A stretch of 31,909 nt of DNA from Dehalococcoidia bacterium UBA1222 (GTDB lineage: Bacteria > Chloroflexota > Dehalococcoidia > Dehalococcoidales > UBA1222): assembly GCA_002309415.1 (NCBI GenBank), contig DBXC01000008.1, positions 40,762 to 72,670 on the forward strand, read 5' to 3'. The notes under the pieces were generated by a model, which saw only the letters and a program-made list of their open reading frames with translations, searched no databases and was not told the DNA's origin. Made by a program: the position numbers and the translations under genes. This document shows, piece after piece, positions 8,117-15,640 of this stretch. Positions within the stretch are counted from its first letter, which is position 1; the number at the start of each line of letters is the position of its first letter.

Positions 8117-9025
8117 CTAGATAGATCGGGGATGAGCTCTATCATATGTTTTCCTCAGATGAGACGAACTCAAATGAGTATAGATTTGTGTCGTAGAAAT
8201 ATTAGCATGTCCCAACAGTTCCTGAACGGAACGGAGATCTGCACCGCCGTTCAGCATGTGAGTAGCAAAACTGTGTCGCAGAGTATGAGGAGTGACATGT
8301 CCTTCAAGATCGGCTTCCTTGGCGTACTGCTTAAGGATCTGCCAGAAACCCTGACGAGTGAGACGGGCACCGCGCTGATTGACGAACAGGGCCTGCTCCT
8401 CGTTCTCTCTGAGGAAGACGTTACGTGCTCCCTCGATGTATGTCTGGACGTCAAAAGCACACTGGGGATAGATCGGTACGATCCTTTCCTTGCCGCCTTT
8501 ACCGAAGGCACAGACTGTGCAGTTCTGGGTATCGACGTCGCCGACATTGAGGTTGATGAGTTCGGATACACGCATGCCGCTGGCATAAAGTAAGCTCAGC
8601 ATAGCCTTATCACGGACTGCTTCGTTGGTATTGTACTTATCGGGCTGGGCAAGTAATCTCTTGACCTGCTCGAGAGTAAGCGTATCAGGAAGGGCTTTTC
8701 CGACTTTAGGAGAATCAATGTCCTCCATGGGATTGACCTTGATGATGTCGTCCTTCTTCAGGAAAGCGAAAAAAGAACGACAGGCGGCATTCTTCCGTGC
8801 CAGTGTCGTGACAGCGTAATTTCTCTCTTTAAGAAAGAGCAGGTAATCAAGTACGTCTTCACGTGTAAAGTTGCTCCAGACGAGTTTGTCGCCTCGAGCA
8901 GCTAATCGTATCTCAGCAAAATCATCAAGTTGTTGAAGGTCGTTCTTATAGGCAGCCGATGTATTTCCGGAGAATCCCTTTTCAACCTTGAGATAATTTA
9001 AAAATTCTTCAACATTGGCCTTCAT
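8117..9025 (-). CDS. Tyrosine recombinase, XerC/XerD type
   Basis: 302 residues from the ATG at 9025, chosen because AAGGGGAT precedes it at correct spacing; the longer frame to 9073 has no such site and would run through the promoter. The N-terminal SAM-like core-binding domain (about 1-90) is followed by the catalytic domain with the RHRRH-Y set: the first Arg in ASGMRVSELINL, the Lys in GKGGKERIVP, HTLRHSFATH, LLGHANISTTQIYTH with the nucleophilic Tyr. Xer proteins resolve chromosome dimers at dif. The size and full domains fit a housekeeping XerD/XerC more than a mobile-element integrase, and no attachment site or element border is seen nearby. It heads the minus-strand operon. Confidence 0.93.
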   Translation of the reverse strand: MKANVEEFLNYLKVEKGFSGNTSAAYKNDLQQLDDFAEIRLAARGDKLVWSNFTREDVLDYLLFLKERNYAVTTLARKNAACRSFFAFLKKDDIIKVNPMEDIDSPKVGKALPDTLTLEQVKRLLAQPDKYNTNEAVRDKAMLSLLYASGMRVSELINLNVGDVDTQNCTVCAFGKGGKERIVPIYPQCAFDVQTYIEGARNVFLRENEEQALFVNQRGARLTRQGFWQILKQYAKEADLEGHVTPHTLRHSFATHMLNGGADLRSVQELLGHANISTTQIYTHLSSSHLRKTYDRAHPRSI

Positions 9026-9063
9026 TAAAATCCCCTTGCTTGTCAGGACAGACAAACATGGAA

Positions 9064-9092
9064 ATTCTATCATACATAACGCTCTGAGACAA
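9064..9092 (-). promoter_or_regulatory. Sigma-A promoter of the xer operon
   Basis: On the minus strand TTGTCT (9087-9092), 17-base spacer, TAGAAT (9064-9069), with an upstream TGA giving an extended -10 (TGATAGAAT). Predicted start near 9057, about 30 bases before the xer ATG. Confidence 0.75.
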
Positions 9093-9146
9093 TCTCATTT
9101 TTCGTTTTTATGTAAAGAATTTCAGTAAAAAATCGAAGTTGTATTA

Positions 9147-9155
9147 TGCTAGAAT
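9147..9155 (+). promoter_or_regulatory. Extended -10 promoter of uvrC
   Basis: TGCTAGAAT matches the extended -10 pattern TGnTATAAT. No good -35 is seen (the region is an A run). Standard spacing from this -10 puts the transcript start at 9162, exactly the A of the uvrC ATG. There is no convincing Shine-Dalgarno sequence before that ATG. An overlapping alternative is TATTAT at 9142-9147, which would leave a leader of about 8 bases. Confidence 0.5.
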
Positions 9156-9161
9156 CACATC

Positions 9162-10970
9162 ATGGTAACAACGAACTCAGAACTGGTCAGAGCTAAAGTC
9201 AAGAGCATGCCCTCCGACCCCGGTGTATATCTCATGAAAGACTCGGCGGGTAAGATCATCTATGTCGGCAAAGCCACCAGTCTGACTAAGAGGGTCCACT
9301 CCTACTTCGTAGGCAACAACCACACGCCTAAGACACAGGAACTGGTCAAGCACATCTGTGATATCGACTACTTCGTGACCAATTCAGAAGCCGAAGCACT
9401 AGTACTGGAACTCAATCTCATCAAACGTTACCGCCCCTACTACAACATCGACCTCAAAGACGATAAAGGCTTTCCATATATCAGGATCCCCGTCAAAGAC
9501 GAATGGCCGACCGTAGAAGTGGTCAGACATATCAGCGACGACGGAGCCAGATATTTCGGCCCATTCTCTTCAGCAAGATCGATCAGGATGACTCTCGAGA
9601 ACGTCAAGGCGGTCTTCCCATTCAGGAACTGTACCGGAGCCGTAAATACAAAACGCACCCGACCCTGTCTGGAATACGATATCCACCACTGTTCAGCTCC
9701 TTGTATGGGTTATATCTCTCATGATGCCTATCATAAGACGATCAAAGACATCATCGCCTTCCTGGAAGGACGCGATAAGACTGTCAGTCAGTCTCTCTAT
9801 AAAGAGATGAACGAATATTCCGAAGCAATGGAATATGAGAAAGCCGCAGTGATACGTGACCGGATCCTAGCACTGGATAAGATCATCAGCTGGCAGAAGA
9901 TGTCGGTCAAGATTCAAGGCAACATCGATGCCATCGCCATCGCTAAAGACGATGATCAGTGCTGCTGTCAGGTCTTCATGATCCGCAATTCCGGCATCAT
10001 CGGACGTGAACAGTACATCCTGAAAGGCACATCGGACGAGACTGATTCCGATATCATCACATCCTTCGTAGAACAGTATTATTCAGTTGCCACCAGCATC
10101 CCTCCCGAGATCGTCACTGAATTTCCCGTAAACGATCCGGATATCATCAAGGAATATCTGTCTCAGAAGAGAAATGCTTCCGTTAAACTGACTGTTCCCC
10201 AAAGAGGACCGCGCAAAGAACTCATCGGCATCGTCAAAGAGAACGCAGAACGCGGTCTGGTACAGATGCGCATCAAGAACACCCATTTACCTTCCCAGGC
10301 GATACCCGCTCTCAAGGAACTCCAGGAGATTCTCGGACTCAAAGACATCCCTCACCGCATCGAGGGATACGACATCTCGAATACCCAGGGCCATCAGAGC
10401 GTGGCCAGTATGGTGGTATTCGAAGAGGGAAAACCGGCCAATCAGAAGTATCGAAAATTCAAGATAAAAAACGTGGATGGTCCCAACGACTTTGCTTCAC
10501 TGCAGGAAGTCCTGACACGCAGATTGAAGCGACTGGGAGACCCTGATTTCAAGACTCCTGACCTGATCCTCATCGACGGTGGCAAAGGACAATTGAATGC
10601 AGTCATGGAAGCCGTCGGCAAACTGGGCAACATCACGATACCCTTCATCAGCCTTGCCAAGCAGCATGAAGAGATATTCGTTCCCGGCAAAGTCGAAAGC
10701 ATCCAGCTGCCTGAATCATCCTTAGCAAGGCAGCTTCTTCAGAGAGTACGCGACGAATCCCACCGCTATGCCATCGGATTCCACAGGAGCCTCCGCAACA
10801 AGAATACTTTCGATTCCCTGCTGGACGTCATTCCCGGCATTGGCAAGAAACGCAAAGCACAGCTCCTCAAGGAATACGGATCCATCGAGGGCATAAAGAA
10901 TGCATCATTAGATGATCTTACTAAATCTGTGGGAACGGTGCTGGCTCTTAAGATAAAACAGTATCTTTAG
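9162..10970 (+). CDS. uvrC: Excinuclease ABC subunit C
   Basis: 602 residues, normal for UvrC, which makes both incisions around UvrB-bound DNA damage in nucleotide excision repair. Order of parts: GIY-YIG nuclease (PGVYLMKD with IIYVGKATSL, about 15-45); cysteines in the RNC, RPC, HHC, APC series near 152-177 with spacing 11, 7 and 3, the same as the reported iron-sulfur ligands of E. coli UvrC; the UvrB-binding UVR motif (EAMEYEKAAVIRDRI); the RNase H-like nuclease (EGYDISNTQGHQSVASMV, LILIDGGKGQLN); and two helix-hairpin-helix motifs (IPGIGKKRKAQLL). It may be read from a leaderless or nearly leaderless transcript. Its stop overlaps that of the convergent HAD gene by four bases. Confidence 0.97.
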   Translation: MVTTNSELVRAKVKSMPSDPGVYLMKDSAGKIIYVGKATSLTKRVHSYFVGNNHTPKTQELVKHICDIDYFVTNSEAEALVLELNLIKRYRPYYNIDLKDDKGFPYIRIPVKDEWPTVEVVRHISDDGARYFGPFSSARSIRMTLENVKAVFPFRNCTGAVNTKRTRPCLEYDIHHCSAPCMGYISHDAYHKTIKDIIAFLEGRDKTVSQSLYKEMNEYSEAMEYEKAAVIRDRILALDKIISWQKMSVKIQGNIDAIAIAKDDDQCCCQVFMIRNSGIIGREQYILKGTSDETDSDIITSFVEQYYSVATSIPPEIVTEFPVNDPDIIKEYLSQKRNASVKLTVPQRGPRKELIGIVKENAERGLVQMRIKNTHLPSQAIPALKELQEILGLKDIPHRIEGYDISNTQGHQSVASMVVFEEGKPANQKYRKFKIKNVDGPNDFASLQEVLTRRLKRLGDPDFKTPDLILIDGGKGQLNAVMEAVGKLGNITIPFISLAKQHEEIFVPGKVESIQLPESSLARQLLQRVRDESHRYAIGFHRSLRNKNTFDSLLDVIPGIGKKRKAQLLKEYGSIEGIKNASLDDLTKSVGTVLALKIKQYL

Positions 10971-11773
10971 AAGAACTTTTTGATTACTTCTGTGACGCCG
11001 CAGTCTTTGACGTCTTTCGTGACAAACTTAGCGACTTCCTTTACAGCATCATAGGCATTGCCCATGGCGACCGGCATGCCCACTTCTTTGAGCATGCTGA
11101 TATCGTTGTAGCCGTCACCGACAGCAACCACCTCATCGATAGAGATACCGAGATGATCGGCAAGTGCGTGGACAGCATTGCCTTTAGAAGTGCCACTGCT
11201 GAGGATATTATAGAACCTAACTTCAGGGAAAGATGGCGAGGTTGCTAATGAGAAATGACATCTATCCTCAAATCTAGCGCGGAACTGTTCCACTTTAGCC
11301 TCTTCCTCAGGAGTATGGGACAGAAGCTCTGATTTAAGGATACCTTCCGTCTCGACGATGTCCTCGAACTTCACCATAGTCGGGAAAGAACTGAAGAATT
11401 CGGTATGGATCGGATCAGACCAGTTGGGACGCTCAGCATAGAAATGAGTCCTTGAGAACATCTCAAGATAGATACCATTCTCGTGAGAGAATGAGATAAA
11501 CTCCTTCAGGATATCCTTAGCCAAAAGGTTCTGGTAGATGACTTCGTCTTTGGCAGCGTCATAGACGAGAGCACCGTCACAATAGATACTGGGGCATTTT
11601 ATCCCTAGCATCGAGATAAGCTCTCGGCAGGCCATGGTGATACGGCCGGACGCAAAAGCAAAATAGACTCCCCTTCCGATTAGATCCTTGATGGAATCGA
11701 TATCGGACTGGCCAATCTTACCCTCTCGGTTGAAGAGGGTCCCGTCAAGATCTGTTACCAAGAGTTTATACAT
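10967..11773 (-). CDS. Cof-type HAD-family phosphatase
   Basis: 268 residues, the size of Cof/YkrA-type haloacid dehalogenase hydrolases, which dephosphorylate sugar phosphates, FMN or similar small molecules in the cytosol. The nucleophile motif is TDLDGTLF (residues 7-14), the second motif FASGRIT, and the last motif VGDGYNDISML, with a C2-type cap domain between. The substrate cannot be read from sequence. It starts 2 bases after the ppa stop and is the last gene of the metK-lgt-ppa run. Its TAA overlaps the uvrC TAG on the other strand. Confidence 0.9.
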   Translation of the reverse strand: MYKLLVTDLDGTLFNREGKIGQSDIDSIKDLIGRGVYFAFASGRITMACRELISMLGIKCPSIYCDGALVYDAAKDEVIYQNLLAKDILKEFISFSHENGIYLEMFSRTHFYAERPNWSDPIHTEFFSSFPTMVKFEDIVETEGILKSELLSHTPEEEAKVEQFRARFEDRCHFSLATSPSFPEVRFYNILSSGTSKGNAVHALADHLGISIDEVVAVGDGYNDISMLKEVGMPVAMGNAYDAVKEVAKFVTKDVKDCGVTEVIKKFF

Positions 11774-11775
11774 GG

Positions 11776-12291
11776 CTAGACTTTAAACTTAAAAAGACTG
11801 TTCTGTCGTTCCTTGAATCTGGCTCTGGCAGCGTTGATGGTATTCACGGCCTCGTCGAGCCCTGCCCAACCCTCGATACCGGTCTTCTTGTGTTCCAATT
11901 CCTTATAGACCTTGAAGAAATGTTCGATCTCTTTGAGCATGTGAGGAGGGACATCATCAAGGGTATGGATATGGTTCCAAAGAGGGTCACCGGGAGGGAC
12001 GCAGAGGATCTTGGCATCAGGACCGTGTTCATCGGTCATCTTGAAGACGCCGACAGGTCTTGCTTCGATGAGACAGCCTGGGAATGTGGGTTCCCAGACC
12101 ATGACCATAGCATCCAAGGGATCGTCATCTTCGCCCCATGTATCCAGGATATAACCATAGTCATTGGGATAATGCATAGATGAGAAGAGCATTCGGTCGA
12201 AACGGATGCAGTGATGCTCGTGATCATATTCATACTTGTTGCGGGATCCCTTAGGGATCTCGATCATAACTTTTAAGTTTTCAATTTCCAT
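11776..12291 (-). CDS. ppa: Inorganic pyrophosphatase, family I
   Basis: 171 residues, the usual length for bacterial soluble family I enzymes. It hydrolyses pyrophosphate to two phosphates, pulling biosynthetic reactions forward. Active-site features: EIPKGSRNKYEY, YPNDYGYI, and the metal-binding acidic motif GEDDDPLDAMV (the D-D-D-P-x-D core). Being in one transcript with metK fits, since MetK releases pyrophosphate and phosphate when making S-adenosylmethionine; this link is an inference. It starts 20 bases after the lgt stop. Confidence 0.95.
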   Translation of the reverse strand: MEIENLKVMIEIPKGSRNKYEYDHEHHCIRFDRMLFSSMHYPNDYGYILDTWGEDDDPLDAMVMVWEPTFPGCLIEARPVGVFKMTDEHGPDAKILCVPPGDPLWNHIHTLDDVPPHMLKEIEHFFKVYKELEHKKTGIEGWAGLDEAVNTINAARARFKERQNSLFKFKV

Positions 12292-12311
12292 GAACGGGTG
12301 TTACCTCTAGA

Positions 12312-13166
12312 TTATTCGTTTTCGTCAGTGTCGGGAGCTTTGTCCTCGATGATGTAATTAGGATGTTCGATAGCATCCAATTCGGGATCAAAATCTCCGT
12401 TCTTCTTGTATTTGATGAACTGATAGATAAGTCCGCTGAAACAAACGACGGCTACGATGATACCGATGACCTGTGACTGTACGAGACCGCCAAACACTTC
12501 CTGATTCTCCCGGATGAAACCGACAGCGATCCTGAACAAGGAATAGCAGCCGAAGTACATCAGGAACTGAGAACCGATGAATCGGATCTTCTTCTTTAAC
12601 AAGATCAAAGCGATAGCCAGGATCAGGAGGAAGATCATTTCATAAAGCTGGACCGGATGGAAAGGTACGTTGAGCGATTCAGCGTAGCTATTGGGATGAG
12701 TATAAGTCACGGCCCAGGCAAGGTCGCAGGCCACACCATGACAACATCCATTGATGAGACAGCCCAGTCGTCCGACGATCTGTGCAAGTGCGATACCGGG
12801 AGCCATGACATCGAAAAGGTAAAGAGCCTTGAAATTAGAGAACTTGCTGTATACGAAGAGACCAAGAGCAGCACCGAGGATGCCGCCATAGATAGCAAGT
12901 CCGGCACCGCCGATGATCTGATCCATATGATTGCTGTAGTATCCCCATTCGTCGATGACGTGTACGAGACGGGCTCCAATGATACCGCAAAGAGTACCGA
13001 TGATGACGCCAGTCAGGATCTGGTCCTGAGATACCTTAGCACCTTTTTTCGCCTGCAGATATGTCCAGTAAGCGACTGTTACGATTGCAAGCGCAACGCA
13101 GATACCATACCAGCGGATCTCTAAACTGCCAATAGAAAGCAGGACAGGATTCATCGAAATCGTCAT
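12312..13166 (-). CDS. lgt: Prolipoprotein diacylglyceryl transferase
   Basis: 284 residues with about seven hydrophobic segments. Lgt moves diacylglycerol from phosphatidylglycerol to the lipobox cysteine of prolipoproteins in the cytoplasmic membrane. Visible motifs are the N-terminal RWYGICVALAI, the GLAIYGGILGA segment, and GRLGCLINGCCHG, the cysteine-containing clostridial form of the family signature; FHPVQLYE follows. The start at 13166 has TGGAG 7 bases upstream. The C-terminal tail is long and acidic. An Lgt gene shows that the cell makes lipoproteins, relevant to the possible lipobox of the giant protein at 22851. Confidence 0.94.
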   Translation of the reverse strand: MTISMNPVLLSIGSLEIRWYGICVALAIVTVAYWTYLQAKKGAKVSQDQILTGVIIGTLCGIIGARLVHVIDEWGYYSNHMDQIIGGAGLAIYGGILGAALGLFVYSKFSNFKALYLFDVMAPGIALAQIVGRLGCLINGCCHGVACDLAWAVTYTHPNSYAESLNVPFHPVQLYEMIFLLILAIALILLKKKIRFIGSQFLMYFGCYSLFRIAVGFIRENQEVFGGLVQSQVIGIIVAVVCFSGLIYQFIKYKKNGDFDPELDAIEHPNYIIEDKAPDTDENE

Positions 13167-13201
13167 CGGATAACTCCAAAAAACTTTTTTTCTATTCTAG
13201 A

Positions 13202-14368
13202 CTATCGATTCTTATTAGCCAAAAAGGACTTGATATCTTCTACCCTATCGGTATGTTCCCAGGGAAGATCGACGTCGGTCCTGCCGAAGTGGCCGCAGGT
13301 CGCGGTCTTTCGGTAGATAGGTCTAGCCAGACCCAAGGTATTGATGATGGCCTTGGGGCGCAGATCGAAAATTGTGGTGACCATCTCGACCAAGTCCTCA
13401 TTGGAGTACTTGCTGGTACCCATAGAGTCCACCATGACAGATACAGGTTCAGCACAGCCGATGGCATAAGCGATCTGGACGGTACAGCGGGATGCGATAC
13501 CAGATGCAACGATGTTCTTAGCAACATATCGAGCCATATAAGCAGATGATCGGTCTACTTTTGTGGGATCCTTGCCGGAGAAAGCGCCGCCGCCATGAGG
13601 ACAGCTGCCGCCGTAGGTATCGACGATGATCTTGCGACCAGTCAGGCCGGCGTCAGCGATAGGACCGCCGATGAAGAAATCACCGGAAGGATTGATCAAG
13701 TACTCGATATCACCTCGGTTATATTCAGCAGGAATAACTGGATCGATGATCTGGTCTTTGACAGTCCAAAAGATCTCGCTGTGAGAGACGCTCTTATCGT
13801 GCTGAGTAGAAAGGACGACCTTCTTTACACATACAGGTCTGTTGTTTTCATAAAGGACAGTGACCTGAGCCTTAGCATCAGGCTTGAGCCAAGGAATGAC
13901 GCCCTTCTTCCTGAGTTCAGTCTGACGGGACATCAGTTTATGTGCCAGGTAGATAGGAAGCGGCATCAGTTCAGGAGTTTCGTCAGTAGCATAACCGAAC
14001 ATAAGACCCTGATCGCCGGCGCCGATATTGCCGTCATCATGGGAAACAGCTGCATTGATATTGGCAGACTGCTTGGAAAGGGAAAGTTCAACACGGCAGT
14101 TGTCAGGATCGATACCGTCCTCACTTGAGGTATAGCCGATCTCTCGAATGACGTCTCGTGCGATCTTCTCACAGTCGACAGATTCAGCATCTTTGGCTGT
14201 GATCTCACCGGCGATGATGACCAGATTCTTGGCCAGCATAGTCTCGCAGGCTACATGGGCATTGGGATCTTTGGAAAGATAAGCATCCAAAATGGCATCA
14301 GAGATCTGATCTGCCATCTTATCAGGATGACCTTCTGAAACTGATTCAGAACTAAAAAGGTAATGCAT
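13202..14368 (-). CDS. metK: S-adenosylmethionine synthetase
   Basis: 388 residues from the ATG at 14368 ([17 protein letters not shown]), the normal MetK start; the longer frame to 14401 runs into the terminator hairpin. AGAGAGG lies just upstream. MetK makes SAM from methionine and ATP. Motifs: GHPDK for [18 protein letters not shown], and the phosphate-binding [16 protein letters not shown]. It is preceded by a SAM-I riboswitch and terminator, so it is switched off when SAM is plentiful, and likely heads a transcript that continues into lgt, ppa and the HAD gene. Confidence 0.98.
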   Translation of the reverse strand: MHYLFSSESVSEGHPDKMADQISDAILDAYLSKDPNAHVACETMLAKNLVIIAGEITAKDAESVDCEKIARDVIREIGYTSSEDGIDPDNCRVELSLSKQSANINAAVSHDDGNIGAGDQGLMFGYATDETPELMPLPIYLAHKLMSRQTELRKKGVIPWLKPDAKAQVTVLYENNRPVCVKKVVLSTQHDKSVSHSEIFWTVKDQIIDPVIPAEYNRGDIEYLINPSGDFFIGGPIADAGLTGRKIIVDTYGGSCPHGGGAFSGKDPTKVDRSSAYMARYVAKNIVASGIASRCTVQIAYAIGCAEPVSVMVDSMGTSKYSNEDLVEMVTTIFDLRPKAIINTLGLARPIYRKTATCGHFGRTDVDLPWEHTDRVEDIKSFLANKNR

Positions 14369-14384
14369 TACGCCTCTCTCTATA

Positions 14385-14421
14385 AAAAACAAAAACCGCA
14401 CTGTATTTCAACACAATGCGG
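14385..14421 (-). terminator. Riboswitch-controlled terminator of metK
   Basis: On the minus strand CCGCATTGT and ACAGTGCGG form a 9-bp stem (one G-U) with an 8-base loop, followed by TTTTTGTTTTTT. It lies between the SAM-I aptamer and the metK ribosome site, 17 bases before the start codon. The CGCAATGCG just downstream of aptamer helix P1 (14452-14460) can pair with the CGCATTGTG of this stem to form the antiterminator. Confidence 0.92.
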
Positions 14422-14462
14422 CCAGAAAGCGCGTTCTTATATTTTTCTTTTCGCATTGCGAC

Positions 14463-14562
14463 CTATCGTTCCCCGGATCGCTCCGGGATGGCTTTGGCAC
14501 CTTCAGAAAAAAGGTTGCCGGACGGATCACAGGGCCATCACCCTCACCGTCACTCTCGATAG
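14463..14562 (-). ncRNA. SAM-I riboswitch (S-box) upstream of metK
   Basis: About 100 bases with the recognisable SAM-I core. P1 is CTATCG (14557-14562) pairing with CGATAG (14463-14468), then GAGAGTGACGGTGAGGG, TGGCCCTGTGATCC, CGGCAACC, AAGGTGCCAAAGCC and a GC-rich P4 hairpin (CCCGGA/TCCGGGG). The A and G positions of the kink-turn and SAM pocket are in place. When SAM is bound P1 closes, the antiterminator sequence after it is free, and the terminator at 14385-14421 forms. Confidence 0.96.
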
Positions 14563-14593
14563 CAGTCGATTCATTTTTTAATGGTCTATGGGG

Positions 14594-14634
14594 AATTCTA
14601 GAGAAAGTATAACGTCATGTCAACCTCTAGAATT
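14594..14634. repeat. 10-bp perfect inverted repeat inside the metK/tRNA divergent promoters
   Basis: AATTCTAGAG (14594-14603) and CTCTAGAATT (14625-14634) are exact inverted copies separated by 21 bases. One arm covers the metK -10 (TAGAAT) and the other lies just upstream of its -35 and touches the tRNA -35 at 14633. The arrangement would suit a DNA-binding dimer acting on both promoters, but no regulator is known to me for this sequence. Confidence 0.6.
14595..14623 (-). promoter_or_regulatory. Sigma-A promoter of metK
   Basis: Minus strand TTGACA (14618-14623), 17-base spacer, TAGAAT (14595-14600). Predicted start near 14588, about 25 bases before riboswitch helix P1. Confidence 0.88.
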
Positions 14635-14661
14635 GCATAGGAACTGGATTTCATTTATAAT
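14633..14661 (+). promoter_or_regulatory. Sigma-A promoter of the tRNA-His/tRNA-Arg pair
   Basis: TTGCAT (14633-14638), 17-base spacer, TATAAT (14656-14661). Predicted start near 14668, about 8 bases before the first tRNA. Confidence 0.88.
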
Positions 14662-14675
14662 TATTTTTCGTCTGT

Positions 14676-14753
14676 GGTGGGTATAGCCGAGAGGCCTAAG
14701 GCGCCAGGTTGTGGCCCTGGAGATCGAGAGTTCAAATCTCTCTACCCACCCCA
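14676..14753 (+). tRNA. tRNA-His (anticodon GTG)
   Basis: Acceptor GTGGGTA (14677-14683) pairs with TACCCAC (14743-14749); the extra G at 14676 faces discriminator C at 14750, the identity element of tRNA-His. Anticodon stem CCAGG/CCTGG with loop TTGTGGC gives GTG at 14711-14713; the T stem is GAGAG/CTCTC. CCA is encoded (14751-14753). Confidence 0.96.
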
Positions 14754-14771
14754 CTCGACAACTTAATACGT

Positions 14772-14844
14772 GCGCCTGTAGCTCAGCGGACAGAGCACTG
14801 GTCTTCGGAACCAGGTGTCGTGGGTTCGAACCCCACTAGGCGCG
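14772..14844 (+). tRNA. tRNA-Arg (anticodon TCG)
   Basis: Acceptor GCGCCTG pairs with TAGGCGC (one G-U), D stem GCTC/GAGC, anticodon stem CTGGT/ACCAG with loop CTTCGGA giving TCG at 14805-14807, and T arm with GGTTCGAACCC. CCA is not encoded. It reads CGA. Many bacteria instead read CGA with an inosine-modified ACG tRNA; CGA is in regular use in this window. Confidence 0.95.
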
Positions 14845-14857
14845 AATTGGAAACGAC

Positions 14858-14892
14858 AGAGCCCGAGATTTGATCTTCGGGCTCTTTGTTTT
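14858..14892 (+). terminator. Intrinsic terminator of the tRNA operon
   Basis: AGAGCCCGA (14858-14866) and TCGGGCTCT (14877-14885) form a 9-bp stem, extended by GAT/ATC inside with one bulged T, followed by TTTGTTTT. It lies 14 bases past tRNA-Arg. It is also near the 3' end of convergent rph but has no clear T run on that strand. Confidence 0.9.
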
Positions 14893-14897
14893 ATCAC

Positions 14898-15626
14898 TTA
14901 TTTGAAGGTCTTTATGACCGCGTCCTGAATCTCAAACAGTTCCCTTATCGCTTTGTCAGCATTGACAATGATCTGATCGAGAAGGGCCTTTGAGTACGTG
15001 GCACCTTCGGCCGTGCCCTGGAGTTCAACGAACTCTCCCTTGCCTGTCATCACGATATTGAAATCGCAATCGGTAGAACTGTCTTCTTCATAGCAAAGAT
15101 CAGTCAGGACTTGGCCATCTTTGATACCGACAGAGATAGCGGCAAGTTTATCTTTAATGGGAATAGCATTGAGCATTCCCATGCTGACCATCTTATGAAG
15201 AGCCTGGTAGACTGCGACATAGGCACCGGTTATGGAAGCGGTCCTTGTTCCGCCGTCAGCCTGCAGTACATCACAATCGACGTAAAGAGTCCTCTCGCCG
15301 AGTTGTTCCATATCCACTACTGCACGTAGTGATCTGCCGATGAGACGCTGGATCTCGTGGCTCCTACCGGAAATCTTGCCGTTCACGGAATCCCTGGGAG
15401 TCCTGGTAAGTGTGGCACGTGGGAGCATAGCGTATTCGCCGGTCACCCAGCCCCTGCCGCTTCCTTTAAGAAATGCAGGAACTTTCTCTTCAACAGAAAC
15501 AGCACAGCAGACTTTGGTCATACCGCATTCGATAACTACAGAGCCTTCTGCATAAGCCTGAAAATCCGGAGTGATCCTGACCGGTCTTATCTCATCATAT
15601 GCTCGTCCGTCTATTCGTTTAAGCAT
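14898..15626 (-). CDS. rph: Ribonuclease PH
   Basis: 242 residues, the usual length. A phosphorolytic 3'-5' exoribonuclease that trims tRNA 3' ends. Motifs: RPVRITPDF at the N-terminus, GSGRGWVTGEYAMLPRAT with phosphate-site residues, SGRSHEIQRLIGRSLR, and DCDVLQADGGTRTASITGA. The ATG at 15626 has AAAGGAG 9 bases upstream, 14 bases after the MATE stop. It faces the tRNA operon tail-to-tail. It has no fused HAM1/RdgB pyrophosphatase domain, unlike some Bacillota. Confidence 0.96.
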   Translation of the reverse strand: MLKRIDGRAYDEIRPVRITPDFQAYAEGSVVIECGMTKVCCAVSVEEKVPAFLKGSGRGWVTGEYAMLPRATLTRTPRDSVNGKISGRSHEIQRLIGRSLRAVVDMEQLGERTLYVDCDVLQADGGTRTASITGAYVAVYQALHKMVSMGMLNAIPIKDKLAAISVGIKDGQVLTDLCYEEDSSTDCDFNIVMTGKGEFVELQGTAEGATYSKALLDQIIVNADKAIRELFEIQDAVIKTFK

Positions 15627-15640
15627 AGTAATAAACTCCT

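Noticed and set aside
8117..9025. Mobile-element integrase
   Set aside because: Length and context fit a housekeeping Xer recombinase; no att repeats, tRNA insertion or phage genes are nearby.
14676..14844. Genomic-island insertion at the tRNA pair
   Set aside because: The tRNAs have their own promoter and terminator and are flanked by core genes on both sides, with no duplicated tRNA 3' end seen.
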